This document shows positions 23,863 through 34,739 of a stretch of DNA of 64,000 bases, piece after piece. The position numbers and the translations under genes were made by a program. Location of the stretch: NCBI GenBank assembly GCA_918807975.1, contig OU964918.1, positions 3,906,001 through 3,970,000 on the forward strand. The letters are read 5' to 3'. The DNA is from Aplidium turbinatum. Lineage: Eukaryota; Chordata; Ascidiacea; Aplousobranchia; Polyclinidae. Under the pieces are notes generated by a model. That model made no database searches. It was not told the origin of the DNA and saw nothing but the letters and a program-made list of their open reading frames with translations. How positions within the stretch are numbered: the first letter of the stretch is position 1; every line of letters begins with the position of its first letter.

Positions 23863-24288
23863 CAGTAGCGTAGCCAGGAATTTTGAAAGGGGGGGTTTTG
23901 ACGACCCAACGGCGGGGGGTCTGGGGGGCCTCCCCCAGAAAATTTTGAAAAATTACTTTGAATTTGGTGCATTCTGAGAGCATTTTCAACAAAAATGTAG
24001 TTACGAATATTCCTGTAAAATGGTGGTGTCTGGTGGCATAGCAAAAGGATAAGATCATGTTTTCTTCGGCATTTTTCGGAAATAAAGCTAAGTCTCTATG
24101 TTTTCTTGTTGCTAATTCCTGGCTAAGATGTTTGGTATTGGCAAAACTTGCTCTTTTAATGCAATTTTGTTTAAAATTAAGCAATTTTTTTTAGACTGAA
24201 AGCATCATTCTCAATATCGTGACGTCACACGCGTGCGAAAGGGGGGGGGGTTGTAACCCCCAAAACCCCCCCCTTGGCTACGCCACTG
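23863..24288. mobile_element. hAT MITE with CAGTAGCGTAGCCAGG end
   Basis: Exact TSDs CTCGAGTA lie at 23855-23862 and 24289-24296. Ends are CAGTAGCGTAGCCAGG and CTTGGCTACGCCACTG. The subterminal G/C-rich hairpin (GGGGTCTGGGGGGCC...CCCCAGAAAATTTTG) matches that of other hATs in the window. Overlapping minus-strand frames of about 110 codons arise from it but encode nothing recognised. It is younger than the foldback element. Confidence 0.95.
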
Positions 24289-24739
24289 CTCGAGTATAGC
24301 CTACTGTATTCAATAAAAGACTATAAAGACTTTCGATAAAAAACAGAAGAGAAAACACTTCGCCGTTGTCAACGCTTTGAAAGTAAGTAATTAGCGAAAC
24401 GAGGTTAATAAAACTGATACCGGGTTTTCACTCTGCTTGAGATCTTGATTTTTTGCGTTTTTTTTTCGATAACTTCACTGTCTTGATCGTTGTTGTTCAC
24501 TCGCACGAAAAGGAAATGAATCGGCTTGTTTTCCAACAGTTCCAATTATGAGCTAACAATATCAAAATTTTTACGACTAGGCATACTGCATGCGTAAAAC
24601 TAATCCTTTCAAGCAGCGCTTCTAATAAATTCGGTTTGCGACCTATTTGTTAATATAAACACGACACTAAGCTCAATCAAAGACTATTTTAATTGAGTAA
24701 ATAGCGCTATGGTTATGACGTTATCACCTTTCTCGCCCC

Positions 24740-25500
24740 CCAAGGTTTTTTGAAAAGTCGGCGCCTATGGAAAGAAATTTGGCACTGTCGCAACACCTTC
24801 AGAAAAATTTAAGATATGAAGGGAAAATAAAACAAAGAAAATGTTACAAAAAAAAATAAAATAAATCATGTTTATATATGTCTGTAAGTTAGCACTTTTG
24901 AATAGTTAAAATGATTAGTTTGGATCAACAAATGTGTGGCCTACAGCTTGGATTTAAAAGAAATTATCGGGTACCGTAGCCCAGTTATCCCAACCAGCAA
25001 AAATGTCCGTTTTTACATCGTTTTAACGTCGCTAAATGTTGAAATCGTGTAGAAAAGAGAACTTTGCTGACTAGGATACGTTGAAGCTGAGAAACATTCA
25101 CAGACGCCCTTCGAATTGTTCCAAGAACCCATTTAGCATAACATTTCATTTGTACATTGATTCAACGTCTGAATACATTATCTTAAAAATGCAACGTATC
25201 GTAGGGCTTCTGTGAATGTTTTTCAGTTTCAACGTATCCTAGTCAGCAAAGTTCTCTTTTCTACAGGATTTCAACGTTTAGCGACGTTAAAACGATAGGC
25301 CACACATTTGGTTAGCCTTTTCATTCTGTTACTACAATGGGTTCTCATTTGTTGATCCAAACTAATCATTTTCACTATTCAAAAGTACTAACTTATACAC
25401 ATAAGCATGATTTTTTTTGTAACATTTTCTTTGTTTTATTTTCCCTTCATATCTTAAATTTTTCTGAAGCGACCGTGCCAAATTTCTTTCAACTCAATAA
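24740..25500. repeat. Inner imperfect inverted repeat of the foldback element
   Basis: GAGAACTTTGCTGACTAGG at 25059 pairs with its reverse near 25236-25256, and the flanks continue to pair outward: AAGAAATTTGGCACTGTCGC at 24773 with GCGACCGTGCCAAATTTCTT near 25469. The centre is near 25160. The repeat reuses the ACGTTTAGCGACGTTAAAAC word of the outer arms, so it may be an older layer of the same family. Confidence 0.8.
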
Positions 25501-25899
25501 CTTACTTCGGTCACAAGCACGTTTTAACGTTCGCGTTTTGTCGCTTCTACCTTTTTCTACACCTTTGCTATGTCGACGTGTATTGTTTTTGATATGATGG
25601 TCAAAAATAAAAACAACTGAACTGACATGACGAATTTTAATGTAATAGTTCAAACATTTTATTTTTATTCCTTTCTGCACGATTTCAACGTTTAGCGACG
25701 TTAAAACTATGTAAAAACGGCAATTGTAATTAGGCTATGGTACCCGATAATTTCCTTTTAAAAATTTCAAAAACTCGCCGAATAGGGCACTCGCCGAAAA
25801 AGGCTCTCGCCGAATAGGGAACTCGCCGAATCGGACTAGTCGAATCGGACTCGTCGAATCGGACTCGCCGAAACGGGCCATTCCGTCTCTGCTAATCAT

Positions 25900-26680
25900 A
25901 TCCCTAGAGCCTAGACGAGACAGACTAAAATTATCCCTTTAATAAACAAAAAGCCAGTATCAGATAGGCAAAACCCTACATTGGGGGCTTAAAAGATGAA
26001 AAACTCTACAAGTTTGTTTTTATTTCTGACCATCACAACGAAAGACAATATATGTCAAACATAGCAGGGGTCTAGAAGCGACAAAGCACGAACGATATAA
26101 CGTGCATAATGCCAAAGCAGGACAATCAATTGTGGCATGGTCGCAACACCTTAATAAAGTTTTTACAAATGTAGAAAGATGAGAAAAAAAGGCTAGTGAA
26201 TTTTTTTTAACAATTTATACGAGTAAAAAAACAAGACAAAAAGATAGTTACTATGTTGATCGACCTTGATGGGTTATCAAAAGTGTTGATGGTCTTGAGG
26301 GTAACACTCTTGATGCGTTAGCTCATCACAAAAAGCAATTAAATCATTTTTTGTGTTTAGGTACCGGTAGGCTACTTGTTTGTAGCTATTTTAACAAACA
26401 GTTGAGTAAATGCATGGTTGCCAATCTGTCTGAAAGATGTGTAGAAACTGGAAAAACACTTATAATTTGGGACTGATGATTAAGCGCTCTGGAAGAATTT
26501 TGTATAATAGCCTATCTCTTTGCTTGGGCTCCATTTTAGAACCACCAAAAAAATTGGGCTACTTTTTGCATAAGCTTGGGCTCGTTTTTATATTAACCTC
26601 TGGCAATCGTAGTTACAAGTTAGATTGAGGGTGCTGGACTGCATTGTAGAATGACATAAAAATGTAGGAAAGTGAAACGC
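25900..26680. repeat. Diverged foldback-arm fragment and flanking unassigned DNA
   Basis: At 26010-26130 the phrase GTTTTTATTTCTGACCATC and the following CATAGCA...AGAAGCGACAAA...CGAACG track the inner arm sequence at 22845-22930, but with many differences and no termini. The rest has no recognised gene. Confidence 0.6.
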
Positions 26681-26689
26681 AGTCGGTAC

Positions 26690-28275
26690 ATACTAGTGGC
26701 TCTTTCATTGGTTTGACTGAAGAAGGTCAGCCTGCAAAAACTGTACTGACATTTATGGTCCAATCAGTAAGTGGAAAATACAAAGATGTTGTTTGTCTCA
26801 TATTCCAGTTGAAAAACTTGACACTAATTTGTTACAGAGTTGGTTTGAACGTGTGATGCTTGCAATCAATGATATCTTTTTGTGATTGCTGTATCTGCAG
26901 ACAATCATGTCTGCAACAAGAAAGATAACATTTTTCTAATTTACATCATAGCAGTTTGTTTGGGTGTTTACTACATACTTTTAAAAGCTAAATTCATATA
27001 TAATTGTTTAAATAAAATGTTTTATTATACTTTCATTTTCATATGCTCGATAATCGATATATAGTCTCTTTAACTTATCTGAATGAAATAAAAACTCTTT
27101 AAAATAAAACAGTTAAAATGATTGCGAGAGCTAAATGGGCTGAGAATAGGGTCCCCTGCTATCTGGAACTGAAAGTACTTCAGTCAAAGACATTTTTAAG
27201 TTTGAAATGGGTTCATTATAATAAGAGATTGCCATCCTCAGGGTACATTGACACTGGGGAACTGAAATTAGACGCCCATCCAACTTGATGCTCCATACTA
27301 ATTTGATGCCAGCTGTTCAGTTTTTTTATTTAAAACTGTTCAATGGAAACTATCAAAGCACTCTACACAGCTGTTAAGTTATTAGTCTATTCTAAGTGGT
27401 TATCTGGTTGCACATTTTTTTCGCAAATGTTTGCATTAGGGCTTAGCCTACATCAAGATTAAACTGTTTCTGTTGCTGAATTTTGTCTACAGAAAAGTGA
27501 TGAAAAGATTACAGTTAGACTCTCCTATTTTGTTTGATAAGTTCATAGTTATTGTTGCTACTTTTGCCATCTTCTTGAAAACACAAACAAAGCTATTTTG
27601 CCTTTGCATACATTTTGATAGATCTTTTCATGAGAAAATAGCTTTAAATTAAATGCATTAAACGTAGTGGAAACATCAAACTTGAAGTTTGAAAAATGCA
27701 TTACAAGTACTCTACATGTCTAAAATTTATTGATTAATATAGAATGAAATACGATTTTTGCTTTTTTATTATTGTTTTTCTTAACCTGATATTGCAGTTA
27801 CAGAAGGCAAATTTTTGCCTGTTGCTTTTGTAACTTTTTATAAATATTGTTTAAACAAAATGCCATCTATTGCTATATACCACCCATTACAGTATCACCA
27901 TTTAAACTATACGTTTTGTTTTATAGGAAATTGTTTGTTGATCTATGTGGTGGAAAGCTTTTGCACAGCATAGAGCATCCATCGAGAAAAGAGAAAAAGC
28001 TGTTTTTATTTTTTGATTTTACGCATAATCTGAAGAAATTTACAACAATTCTGTAAAAAGAAAACGGTTGCATCTCCCTTGTGCTGGCCATGAGCACCTG
28101 CTTGGTCAGTCATGTATTACAAAATTTTATCATTTGTCTCGTCTGTATGCTATGGAAGAAGACAAGGCATTAAAGGTTGCTAACAAACTAAAGAAATCCT
28201 CATTAAACCCAAGCAGCATTTCACGGACATCTTCACTGCATGCTCTCAGTAGGTTTTTAGTTAAAAGTAAGTTTA
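26690..28275 (+). pseudogene. P-type (THAP9-like) transposase remnant
   Basis: Plus-strand blocks follow P-element/THAP9 transposase order. Block 1 (26692-26790): SGSFIGLTEEGQPAKTVLTF then VQSVSGKYKDVVC. Block 2 (26800-26930): WFERVMLAINDIF and VIAVSADNHVCNKKDNIF. Block 3, after an apparent intron: FVDLCGGKLLHSIEHPSRK and LFLFFDFTHNLKKF (27925-28045), the D-x-x-H-x-x-K-N region of the RNase H fold. Block 4: RLHLPCAGHEHLL and ANKLKKSSLNPSSISRTSS (28060-28240), followed by a donor-like AAAAGTAAGT at 28264. Frameshifts separate blocks 1/2 (near 26800), within 2 (near 26877) and 3/4 (near 28050). The N-terminal THAP domain is not found here. Confidence 0.78.
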
Positions 28276-29234
28276 TCACTTTTTACTTTGATATAACTGT
28301 TCTACAACTATTAGTGCTTTGTTTGAACTGATTTTTGTTGAAATGTGTGTTCTCTTAGCAATTTTTCATCAACAAAGGTTTTACTGTTACACCGGTGTCA
28401 CTCCGGCTTTCTTGCAATGCAATGTTAGTACTTAGTAGGCTAGACAAGCATGTGATAATTTAGAGTTTTAGACACAGTATTTTTAGTTAGTTTTTATAGT
28501 ATATTTTGTACTGAGAATGTGACATGGTATTTCTGCATGATGACATGGCTAACTACAAGCAAGCTTCCTTAGCTTTGATAATTCACATAGATCTACATGC
28601 TGTAATTTAGATAAAACATAGCTATCTAGTCAAAATAGGTTCTTGTTAAAAAAATTGGTTGTAGGGCTAGTTTTGAGTTGTTTTATTTAGGCTATATATT
28701 GGAGAATAATTGGCCAAATGAGTTAAAATGAAAAATCTTTCTTATAGGAACATCCTAAAAGCATTTCCAATAGCCTATTATGGGTTCTCGGAATCATGTC
28801 AGCATGGAGGATATATTTGAAATGATAAATGGAGATGACAGTGGGGTTGAAGGATTTGCGGAAGATAGTGACTCCGATGACGACTGGTGTCAAGATTCTC
28901 GGGTATTAGCCTAAGTAACTTGGTCACTAATTTAATGTGGTACTTATTTTTAAACTTCAAGATGATGAGACACCTCTACTTAGATTAGGGGTCGGCAACC
29001 ATAGGGCCATGCAACACTAAGGCCAAATTGCTACAAAACTTGCAAACTTTTTTGATCAACCGGACTAGTGCTAAAATATGAATTTTATTTTTAAAAATTT
29101 GTAAACGTTTGCTGTGACAAATACTCAAACACCTCACATAATCAAATAGTAGCATTATTGATAGAATCCATGCAAGGTCGCTTATGTGTGTGGGCCTGTG
29201 TTTCATTGTTTTGTGTACATGCTCAGACACTAAA

Positions 29235-29305
29235 AGCCATCATTTTTACATAGATTCAATCTTTGCAGAAGTTCAATCAATGTAAAAATGATAGATTTTG
29301 CAGGT
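29235..29305. repeat. Short foldback, CATTTTTACATAGATTC type
   Basis: AGCCATCATTTTTACATAGA pairs with TCAATGTAAAAATGATAGA across a roughly 25-bp loop. A related hairpin is at 33334-33405 (TCATTTTTACGTTGATTC with GAATCAATGTAAAAATGGC). It lies in the apparent intron of the piggyBac gene. It looks like a very short MITE, though no clear TSD was seen. Confidence 0.6.
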
Positions 29306-31079
29306 ATTTAACCTTAATTTTATTGAAAAACATGTTATTTTTGAAACTATTGCAGACTGTTGGTAAACATCAAAGTGACACTAGTGATGATGATCAACCT
29401 CTGTCTCACTTGATTCCACAAACAGCCAGCAGCTCATCCTTCAGATCAAGTGCATCCTATCAGTGGAGAAAGAAAGAGTTTGTTCCACCCAATACTACTT
29501 TTACTGGCCCCACAATCTAAACTCCTGATGATGAACAATTAAAATCTCCATTTGAATATTTTCAACAGTTTATAACTTCTGATATGATTGAAAACTTGGT
29601 AGAAAACACAAATTTATATAGTGTACAAAGATCTGGAAAAAATGTAAATACAAATACGAAAGAAATTGAACAAGTCATAGGTATGTTTTTTCGAATGGGA
29701 CTCGTCAGAATGGGAAGTGTAAAGCAGTATTGGGAACATGACACTAACTATGAACCGGTATCCAGCGTGATGCCTCGTAATAGATTTCAGCAGCTATTGA
29801 CTTTGCTTCACTTTGTTGATAATACTGGGGTGTCAGATATTGACAAAAAAGACAAGCTTTGGAAATTAAGGCCATAGTTGACTGGCATCAGGGAGCAATG
29901 TTTGAAAGTTACACCTGAAGAACACTGCTCAATTGATGAAATGATGTGCCAATATAGGAGGCAGACCAGCCCCATCAGACAATACATCAAAAGCAAACCT
30001 CACCCATGGGGATTCAAGGTATGGGGTAGAGCTGGTTTTAGCGTCATGTTTAGAATGATTTTGATGTATACCAAGGGGGTGATGGAACACGTAGCCAACT
30101 CGGTCAAGGTGGAGATGTTATTATAAAATTAGTCTCTACATTAGAAAAAAGTTCCAATTATAAGGTGTTTGCAGACAATTTGTTTACTAGTCTCCCTCTT
30201 CTGGAAAAGCTCAATGCATATGGATTTTTATACTCTGGTACTGTTCGACAAAATCGATTGCGAAACTGCACTTTGGCAAGTGAAAAAGAACTTCAAAAAC
30301 AAGGCCGAGGCTCAGTAGACCATCGAGTGGAAGTTAATCATAATATTGCTGCTGTGCGGTGGTATGACAAAAAGGCTGTCACCCTACTCTCCACCCAAAC
30401 CTGCATTGATCCACAGAAGAACAGCAACAAATGGGACAAGAAAACAAAACAGCATGTACAAGTGGCTGTGCCATCCATAATTACTAACTACAACCAATAC
30501 ATGGGTGGGCATAGACATTAGGGTGTCCCACTTTTAGGCGACTTTTCAGGAAAATTAGGTTCGGGTCAAATTCTGACTGGATTTTCGTCACTGATTTCAA
30601 AAATGACGTTATTTTTTTCATTATGACGTCATCTTGATGCGCCAGCTAGCGGATTTTTTGCTATTTTGGCCTTATCACGAATATGGTAAGAGCTAGAGAG
30701 TTGGAACTTGCGCCAAAATGACCAGTAGGGACGATTTCCTATTTGTTGTCAATACAATATGAAACGCTAACTGCAACAGAAAAGGAATTATTTTGAAAAA
30801 ACATGTTTTTGGTCATTTTTGGACAAAAAAAGTGAAACACGGCAATTTTGCTTGGGTTTTGCTACAGTGATGCTTTTATTTCGATTGTTAAGCTGCGCCA
30901 CCTTGTTTAAAAATTAAGTACAGAGGTAGTAGCTTAACAATAGAATACAGTGACGCTTTTATTTCGATTGTTATGTCATAAACAGTACATTCTAAAATGA
31001 AAATGATGCAATGTTGCATCATTTTTGTTTGGGATATTTTGCAAACAAGATTCATAAATTTTGTCTGGCAGGTGGTTTG

Positions 31080-31575
31080 ATGAACAGAATTAAGAAAATA
31101 CCAAAACCTAAGCCCCAACATCTGAAAATCCGACAAGATTGTAAAGTTTCCATCACAGATATAGCCGCAAATCATTTAAAAGCCAAGATCTTATGGTTTT
31201 CTGAGCACAAGAAAGAAGCTAAAGATTCATCTTTTCGGAGCGACCTTATATGTCTTCTTGCTCTGGCAGCTCATTTATTGATGGATGTTCCAGGACATTT
31301 GAAACCCCTACTTTTTTATCCTCAAGAAGGCGTGTCCCATGCGCGTTGGATAACAACAGCGAGTGGTTACTTAAGAATCAAGAATGCTGATTTTTGGGTA
31401 TTGTGTTGAGCCTCAGGATATCCCTAAACTTCAACGTATGGTTTCTTTCATTGTTTGTGTTTATTTGCCTGCATCTTTGGTCATCCATCTTAAACCTTCC
31501 GCTGCTGAAGGTCCCTCAATTGTACTGTTCACAAGAGATTTATTACTTGCAGATAAATTTATATCATGTTGATGA
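31080..31575 (+). pseudogene. Transposon-encoded gene with HARW motif, family unnamed
   Basis: The frame from about 31080 reads MNRIKKIPKPKPQHLKI, then DLICLLALAAHLLM and GVSHARWITTASGYLRI; a second frame from 31384 continues QRMVSFIVCVYLPASLVIHLKP and GPSIVLFTRDLLLADKF. The order (S/HARW-x-T-x-A, then F-I-V-x-V-Y-x-P, then G-P...L) matches a multi-copy protein I remember from insect and Hydra genomes, usually unnamed. It probably is, or comes from, the transposase of this long-TIR element. A frameshift near 31395 separates the parts, and N- and C-terminal regions are missing. Confidence 0.6.
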
Positions 31576-31999
31576 ACCACTGAACCAGTATTCAACGCTG
31601 TTCTGATACATCGTTAAGCAATTAAGCATGCATCCCAATGGTTGAGCACTAAAAACGTTGCTTTAAGTTCCCGCGCTGAAGCTCCGCCTTTGCTGCTGAT
31701 GCGGTAAGACAGAAAATTTTTCCAAGAACATTGATATCGAGCAGACGCTTTTGAAACGTGGCAACTTACATGATTTTTTCTTTGAAGAAAGTAAGATGGC
31801 TCCATGCATTGCATGTTTTTCATCTCCATCAGTGTTTTGGCGTATGATCGACAACAACAACAGAGCGCTTCATTGGAAGACTGAAAGGCGTTGTGAACGG
31901 CTTGATTCGAGATGACCAAGATGATTTGGCCAAAACAGACTTGCGCATTTGTGCTGCTTTGCACAGTATGGTGTGATAAATAATCCCATTGATCTGTGT

Positions 32000-32260
32000 T
32001 GTGTTGTTGAATAGTGGTTGTATTTGATAGATCTTTGAACTAAATGATCAAGGGTTTAGAGTTAGCTAGTATTAGTAATGTGGTTGTGTTGTTGTGTTTG
32101 TTGTGTTGGTTGTTGTGTTGTTGTTGCTGTTGTTGTTGCTGTTGTGTTGTTGTTGCAATGGTTGTTGTGTTGTTGAATAGTGGTTGTGTTTGATAGATCT
32201 TTGAACTAAATGATCAAGGGTTTAAAGTTAGCTAGTATTAGTAATTGCAACATGCATGCA
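32000..32260. repeat. (GTT)n run between two direct copies
   Basis: A GTTGTTGCTGTTGTTGTTGC-type run (about 32085-32170) lies between two copies of GTTGAATAGTGGTTGT...TAGCTAGTATTAGTAAT, offset by about 168 bp. It lies inside the long-TIR element and is a normal product of replication slippage. Confidence 0.85.
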
Positions 32261-33333
32261 AAAATCAATGCTGAGGTAATTAATTCTAAATACAATATGC
32301 TAGTAGACTACTACCAAGTACCACTGTACTTAATTTTTAAACAATGTGGCGCAGCACAGCAACTTAATCGAAATAAAAATGTCACTGTAGCAAAATTGCC
32401 ATGTTTCTCATTTTTTTGTCCAAAAACATGTTTTTTCAAAATAACTCCTTTTCTGTTGCAGTTAGCGTTTCACATTGTATTGATAACAAATAGAAAATCG
32501 TCCCTACTGGTCATTTTGGCGCAAGTTCCAACTCTCTAGCTCTTACCATATTCGTGATAAGGCCAAAATAGCAAAAAATCCGCTAGCTGGCGCATCAAGA
32601 TGACGTCATAATGAAAAAATAACGTCATTTTTGAAATCAGTGACGAAAATCTAGTCAGAATTTGACCCGAACCTAATTTTCCTGGAAAGTCGCCTAAAAG
32701 TGGGACACCCTAATAGACATGTTGGATTCATTTCTTGCCAAATATCGCTTCAGAATACGATCCCGAAGATGGTACATTTATTTATTTTGGCACTTCGTTT
32801 ATATTGGCCTGGTCAACAGTTGGCTGCTCTATAGAAGACACTACCGGTTGCTGGGACTACCTGAAAAAAAATCCTACCTCAACGTCACTTTCAGGGCCAA
32901 GTTGCATCAGCCTTGATCTTGGTAAATACCTCCAGGAAGCGTGGCCGTCCTTCTGCTTCTGCATCCCCTCTTCCTTTGAGTAAACGCATCACCTCTTCCT
33001 TTGGTTTCTAACCTTCCATGCGCAGATGTCAGAAAAGAACATTTCGCACTGGCCCACGAAAGTTGATAAGCGAGGACGATGTAGATTATGTGAAAAAAAA
33101 CAATACAAACACTTCATGCTCTAAATGTAATGTAAGATTGTGTTTTGTGGAAGGAAGAAATTGTTTTGTTGATTTCCATGTCTGAAATGCATACAGGCCC
33201 AGGCCTTACTAAATTTACAAGATTGATTGATCGGTTGTAGTGTTCAAAATTGAGATCTGTGTACAACTGTCCATTCGTTTTTCTTTTTTTGCTATTGTAT
33301 TTTATTGGCCATTATTACGTTAATCTCCCAGAC

Positions 33334-33405
33334 AACAAAATCTGTCATTTTTACGTTGATTCAACGTCCGCAAGCGTGGAATCAATGTAAAAATGGCTGA
33401 TTTGT
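33334..33405. repeat. Short foldback, second copy
   Basis: CAACAAAATCTGTCATTTTT at the left pairs with the reverse at 33383-33405, with an internal CGTCCGCAAGCGTGG loop. Same family as 29235-29305. The flanks gave no clean target duplication. Confidence 0.65.
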
Positions 33406-33419
33406 TGGTTGCGGTCAAA

Positions 33420-34190
33420 AAGTCAAAATGTACTGTAAATACCCGTATATATGTCACAAGGAAAAAATCCCCCTAAAAATGATCAAATGTGTTTTTTGTA
33501 CTAATTATTTGATGTACAAGATATGATCAGCCAAATAACTGAAAATAAAAATTTTTCAACTTGTTTATGTTGGTCTGGGTTCTGCGGCGAGAGCCCATGG
33601 CAGTTTTAAGCAAGCATTATATCCACATTAGCGAGGATGCTTTCAGATGTATGGCTCATGAAAGTTGGAGTCCACGCAATATTATCACACCTTTCAGGTT
33701 CCCTGGTTATCAGTGGTTTGCAGACGAGCTGGTCACTGTCAACGCTTACTTTGGCACTTTACTGCATTCGCTATATACCAACTACGCCACTGCTCTATTG
33801 TATTTTAGGGTAGTCTTTTTATGCCCTTATTTTGTGTAACTGAAAGAAAACTGTCTGTTTTATTGCTTCATATCTACTGCACAGGTTTTAATTGGAATTT
33901 ATGAATCCTATTATGATGCATGCTCATTTTGTTTTCTCTCATTGCTTGCCCTATTCATAATTAACGTTTTGGGTAGAGCTTTCTTCTGCCTGATTACGTT
34001 GGCTACATGCCGACGAAAGCTTCGATATTCCATAAATACTGTACACAGTTAGTCAATATGGTACACTCTTGTACTTGTAGATAGATGACTGAGTGCCTCC
34101 TCATTGCTTCGTATCTTTACAATGTGGTGATTTTGGCGTCGGCCTGCTCTTGTCAGCTATTTTCTAGTTAGCCATTCCGTAGTTGTAGAT
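33420..34190. other. Unassigned; one 92-codon open frame
   Basis: A plus-strand frame at 33561-33839 includes SKHYIHISEDAFRCMAH and PFRFPGYQWFADELVTVNAY, which look more gene-like than chance, but I recognise no family and no splice sites fix its edges. The rest holds no visible gene. Confidence 0.3.
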
Positions 34191-34219
34191 ATCCCTGATA
34201 TCAACAATCGAAAACTTTA

Positions 34220-34325
34220 TTCTGCCAATCTTGGTAACCGGCCCTGCGTCAAAACCCTCTACAGTAGAAGTATGCGAAACTACTAGGAGTAACCTATCAA
34301 AGGCTTTCTCAGACCATTTTCTGGT
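34220..34325 (+). mobile_element. SINE family A 3' fragment, opposite orientation
   Basis: TTGGTAACCGGCCCTGCGTC and AGTATGCGAAACTACTAGGA are the inverse of 34745-34835 (GTAGTTTCGCATACTTGTAG, GAGCCGGTTATCGAG). Only the tail is present. Confidence 0.7.
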
Positions 34326-34334
34326 TAGCAATCC

Positions 34335-34620
34335 CATACTTGTAGATATATCTGTTGTAGAGGCGTTGATTGACTGACCTAGGCCGGTTACTCAGTTTGA
34401 CAGAGTTAAGTTCCCGATTGTAGTTGAAGTTTTGTTTATGAAATTTTTCATCCATTAGGTGGCGTTGATGGTACTGTACTGAAATGCGTTGCTCAAGCGC
34501 ACACCCCGAGAATCAAACTAGCGGCGCTTGATTATACAGTTTCTTTTTCCTTAAATACGAGCGTCTTTGTTCGTAAATTTAAGCACTTCACCAACTGAGC
34601 TGTCATGATTTAGATTCAAC
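34335..34620 (-). mobile_element. tRNA-derived SINE, family A
   Basis: Read on the minus strand it starts ATCATGACAGCTCAGTTGG, with A box, and continues through CGCCGCTAGTTTGATTCTCG (B box region), CTCGGGGTGTGCGCTTGAG and CCACCTAATGGATG. It matches 12785-13080 over nearly its whole length, so it gives the family borders. Confidence 0.88.
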
Positions 34621-34739
34621 AATACATTCGGAAACTTCATTCTGTCAACCCAGATGCCGGGCCTGCAGCATTGATTCGAAGCCTCTGCAACAGTGGTTTT
34701 TAGCCTATGGGTAATTAGGTTGGTTGGTTGGTTTTGAAT

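Larger units (their letters stand above)
22571..25886. mobile_element. Foldback element with about 400-bp inverted arms
   Basis: Direct copies of CTCTGCTA (possibly 9 bp with a leading T) lie at 22563-22570 and 25887-25894. The arms (22571-22972 and about 25485-25886) are long inverted repeats. The outer 110 bp of each is an array of ATTCGGCGAGTCC-like words about every 14-17 bp. The inner part contains TTATCGGGTACCGT and ACGTCGCTAAACGTTGAAAT. Inside the right half is a second, imperfect inverted repeat (24740-25500). No transposase was recognised. A hAT MITE (23863-24288) inserted later. The arm architecture resembles the TTTAGGCGC MITEs at 8.6 and 11.5 kb. Confidence 0.88.
22086..25891 (-). 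mobile_element. hAT relic holding the foldback element
   Basis: Exact TSDs CTAATCAT lie at 22078-22085 and 25892-25899. The left end is CAGTGATGTACGCGC. The native right end, GTACATCTCTG at 22557-22567, is separated from the right TSD because a 3.3-kb foldback element landed across the junction. The relic itself is about 480 bp and keeps the transposase C-terminal exon (22218-22463, minus strand). Repeated GCGTCAGCG/GCGCAAAC words fill its subterminal regions. Confidence 0.9.
30519..32712. mobile_element. 2.2-kb long-TIR element inside piggyBac
   Basis: Exact TSDs ATAGACAT lie at 30511-30518 and 32713-32720. The termini TAGGGTGTCCCACTTTTAGG and its perfect inverse open inverted repeats of nearly 400 bp (30519 to about 30905, and about 32325 to 32712). 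The Ac-like TAGGG start with an 8-bp TSD allows hAT, but other superfamilies with 8-bp TSDs remain open. The interior carries a multi-copy transposase-like gene (31080-31575) and a (GTT)n-containing duplication (32005-32250). Its target is at the third catalytic Asp codon of piggyBac. Confidence 0.95.
28780..33186 (+). pseudogene. piggyBac transposase gene, split by a later element
   Basis: Exon 1 (28780 to about 28901) encodes an acidic N-terminus, MGSRNHVSMEDIFEM then DSDSDDDW, with a GT donor. Exon 2 starts after TTGCAG at 29355 and runs to 30518. It contains the first catalytic Asp in SIDEMM (29930-29947) and the second in FADNLFTSLPLLEKL (30163-30210). The sequence for the third Asp and what follows (MLDSFLAKYR...VNSWLLYRR) resumes at 32713 after a 2.2-kb insertion. 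A Cys-rich tail, KCNVRLCFVEGRNCFVDFH, ends at about 33185. Stops at 29518 and 29875 and frame changes near 30120, 30505 and 33120 make it inactive. TTAA-flanked termini were not identified. Confidence 0.93.

Noticed and set aside
28985-29230. Possible hAT starting GGGGTCGGCAACC near 28990
   Set aside because: The motif resembles a known hAT terminus, but I found no matching inverted end or 8-bp duplication.
31614-31964. 116-codon minus-strand frame in the long-TIR element
   Set aside because: It is antisense to other short frames, has no domain, and is likely a shadow.
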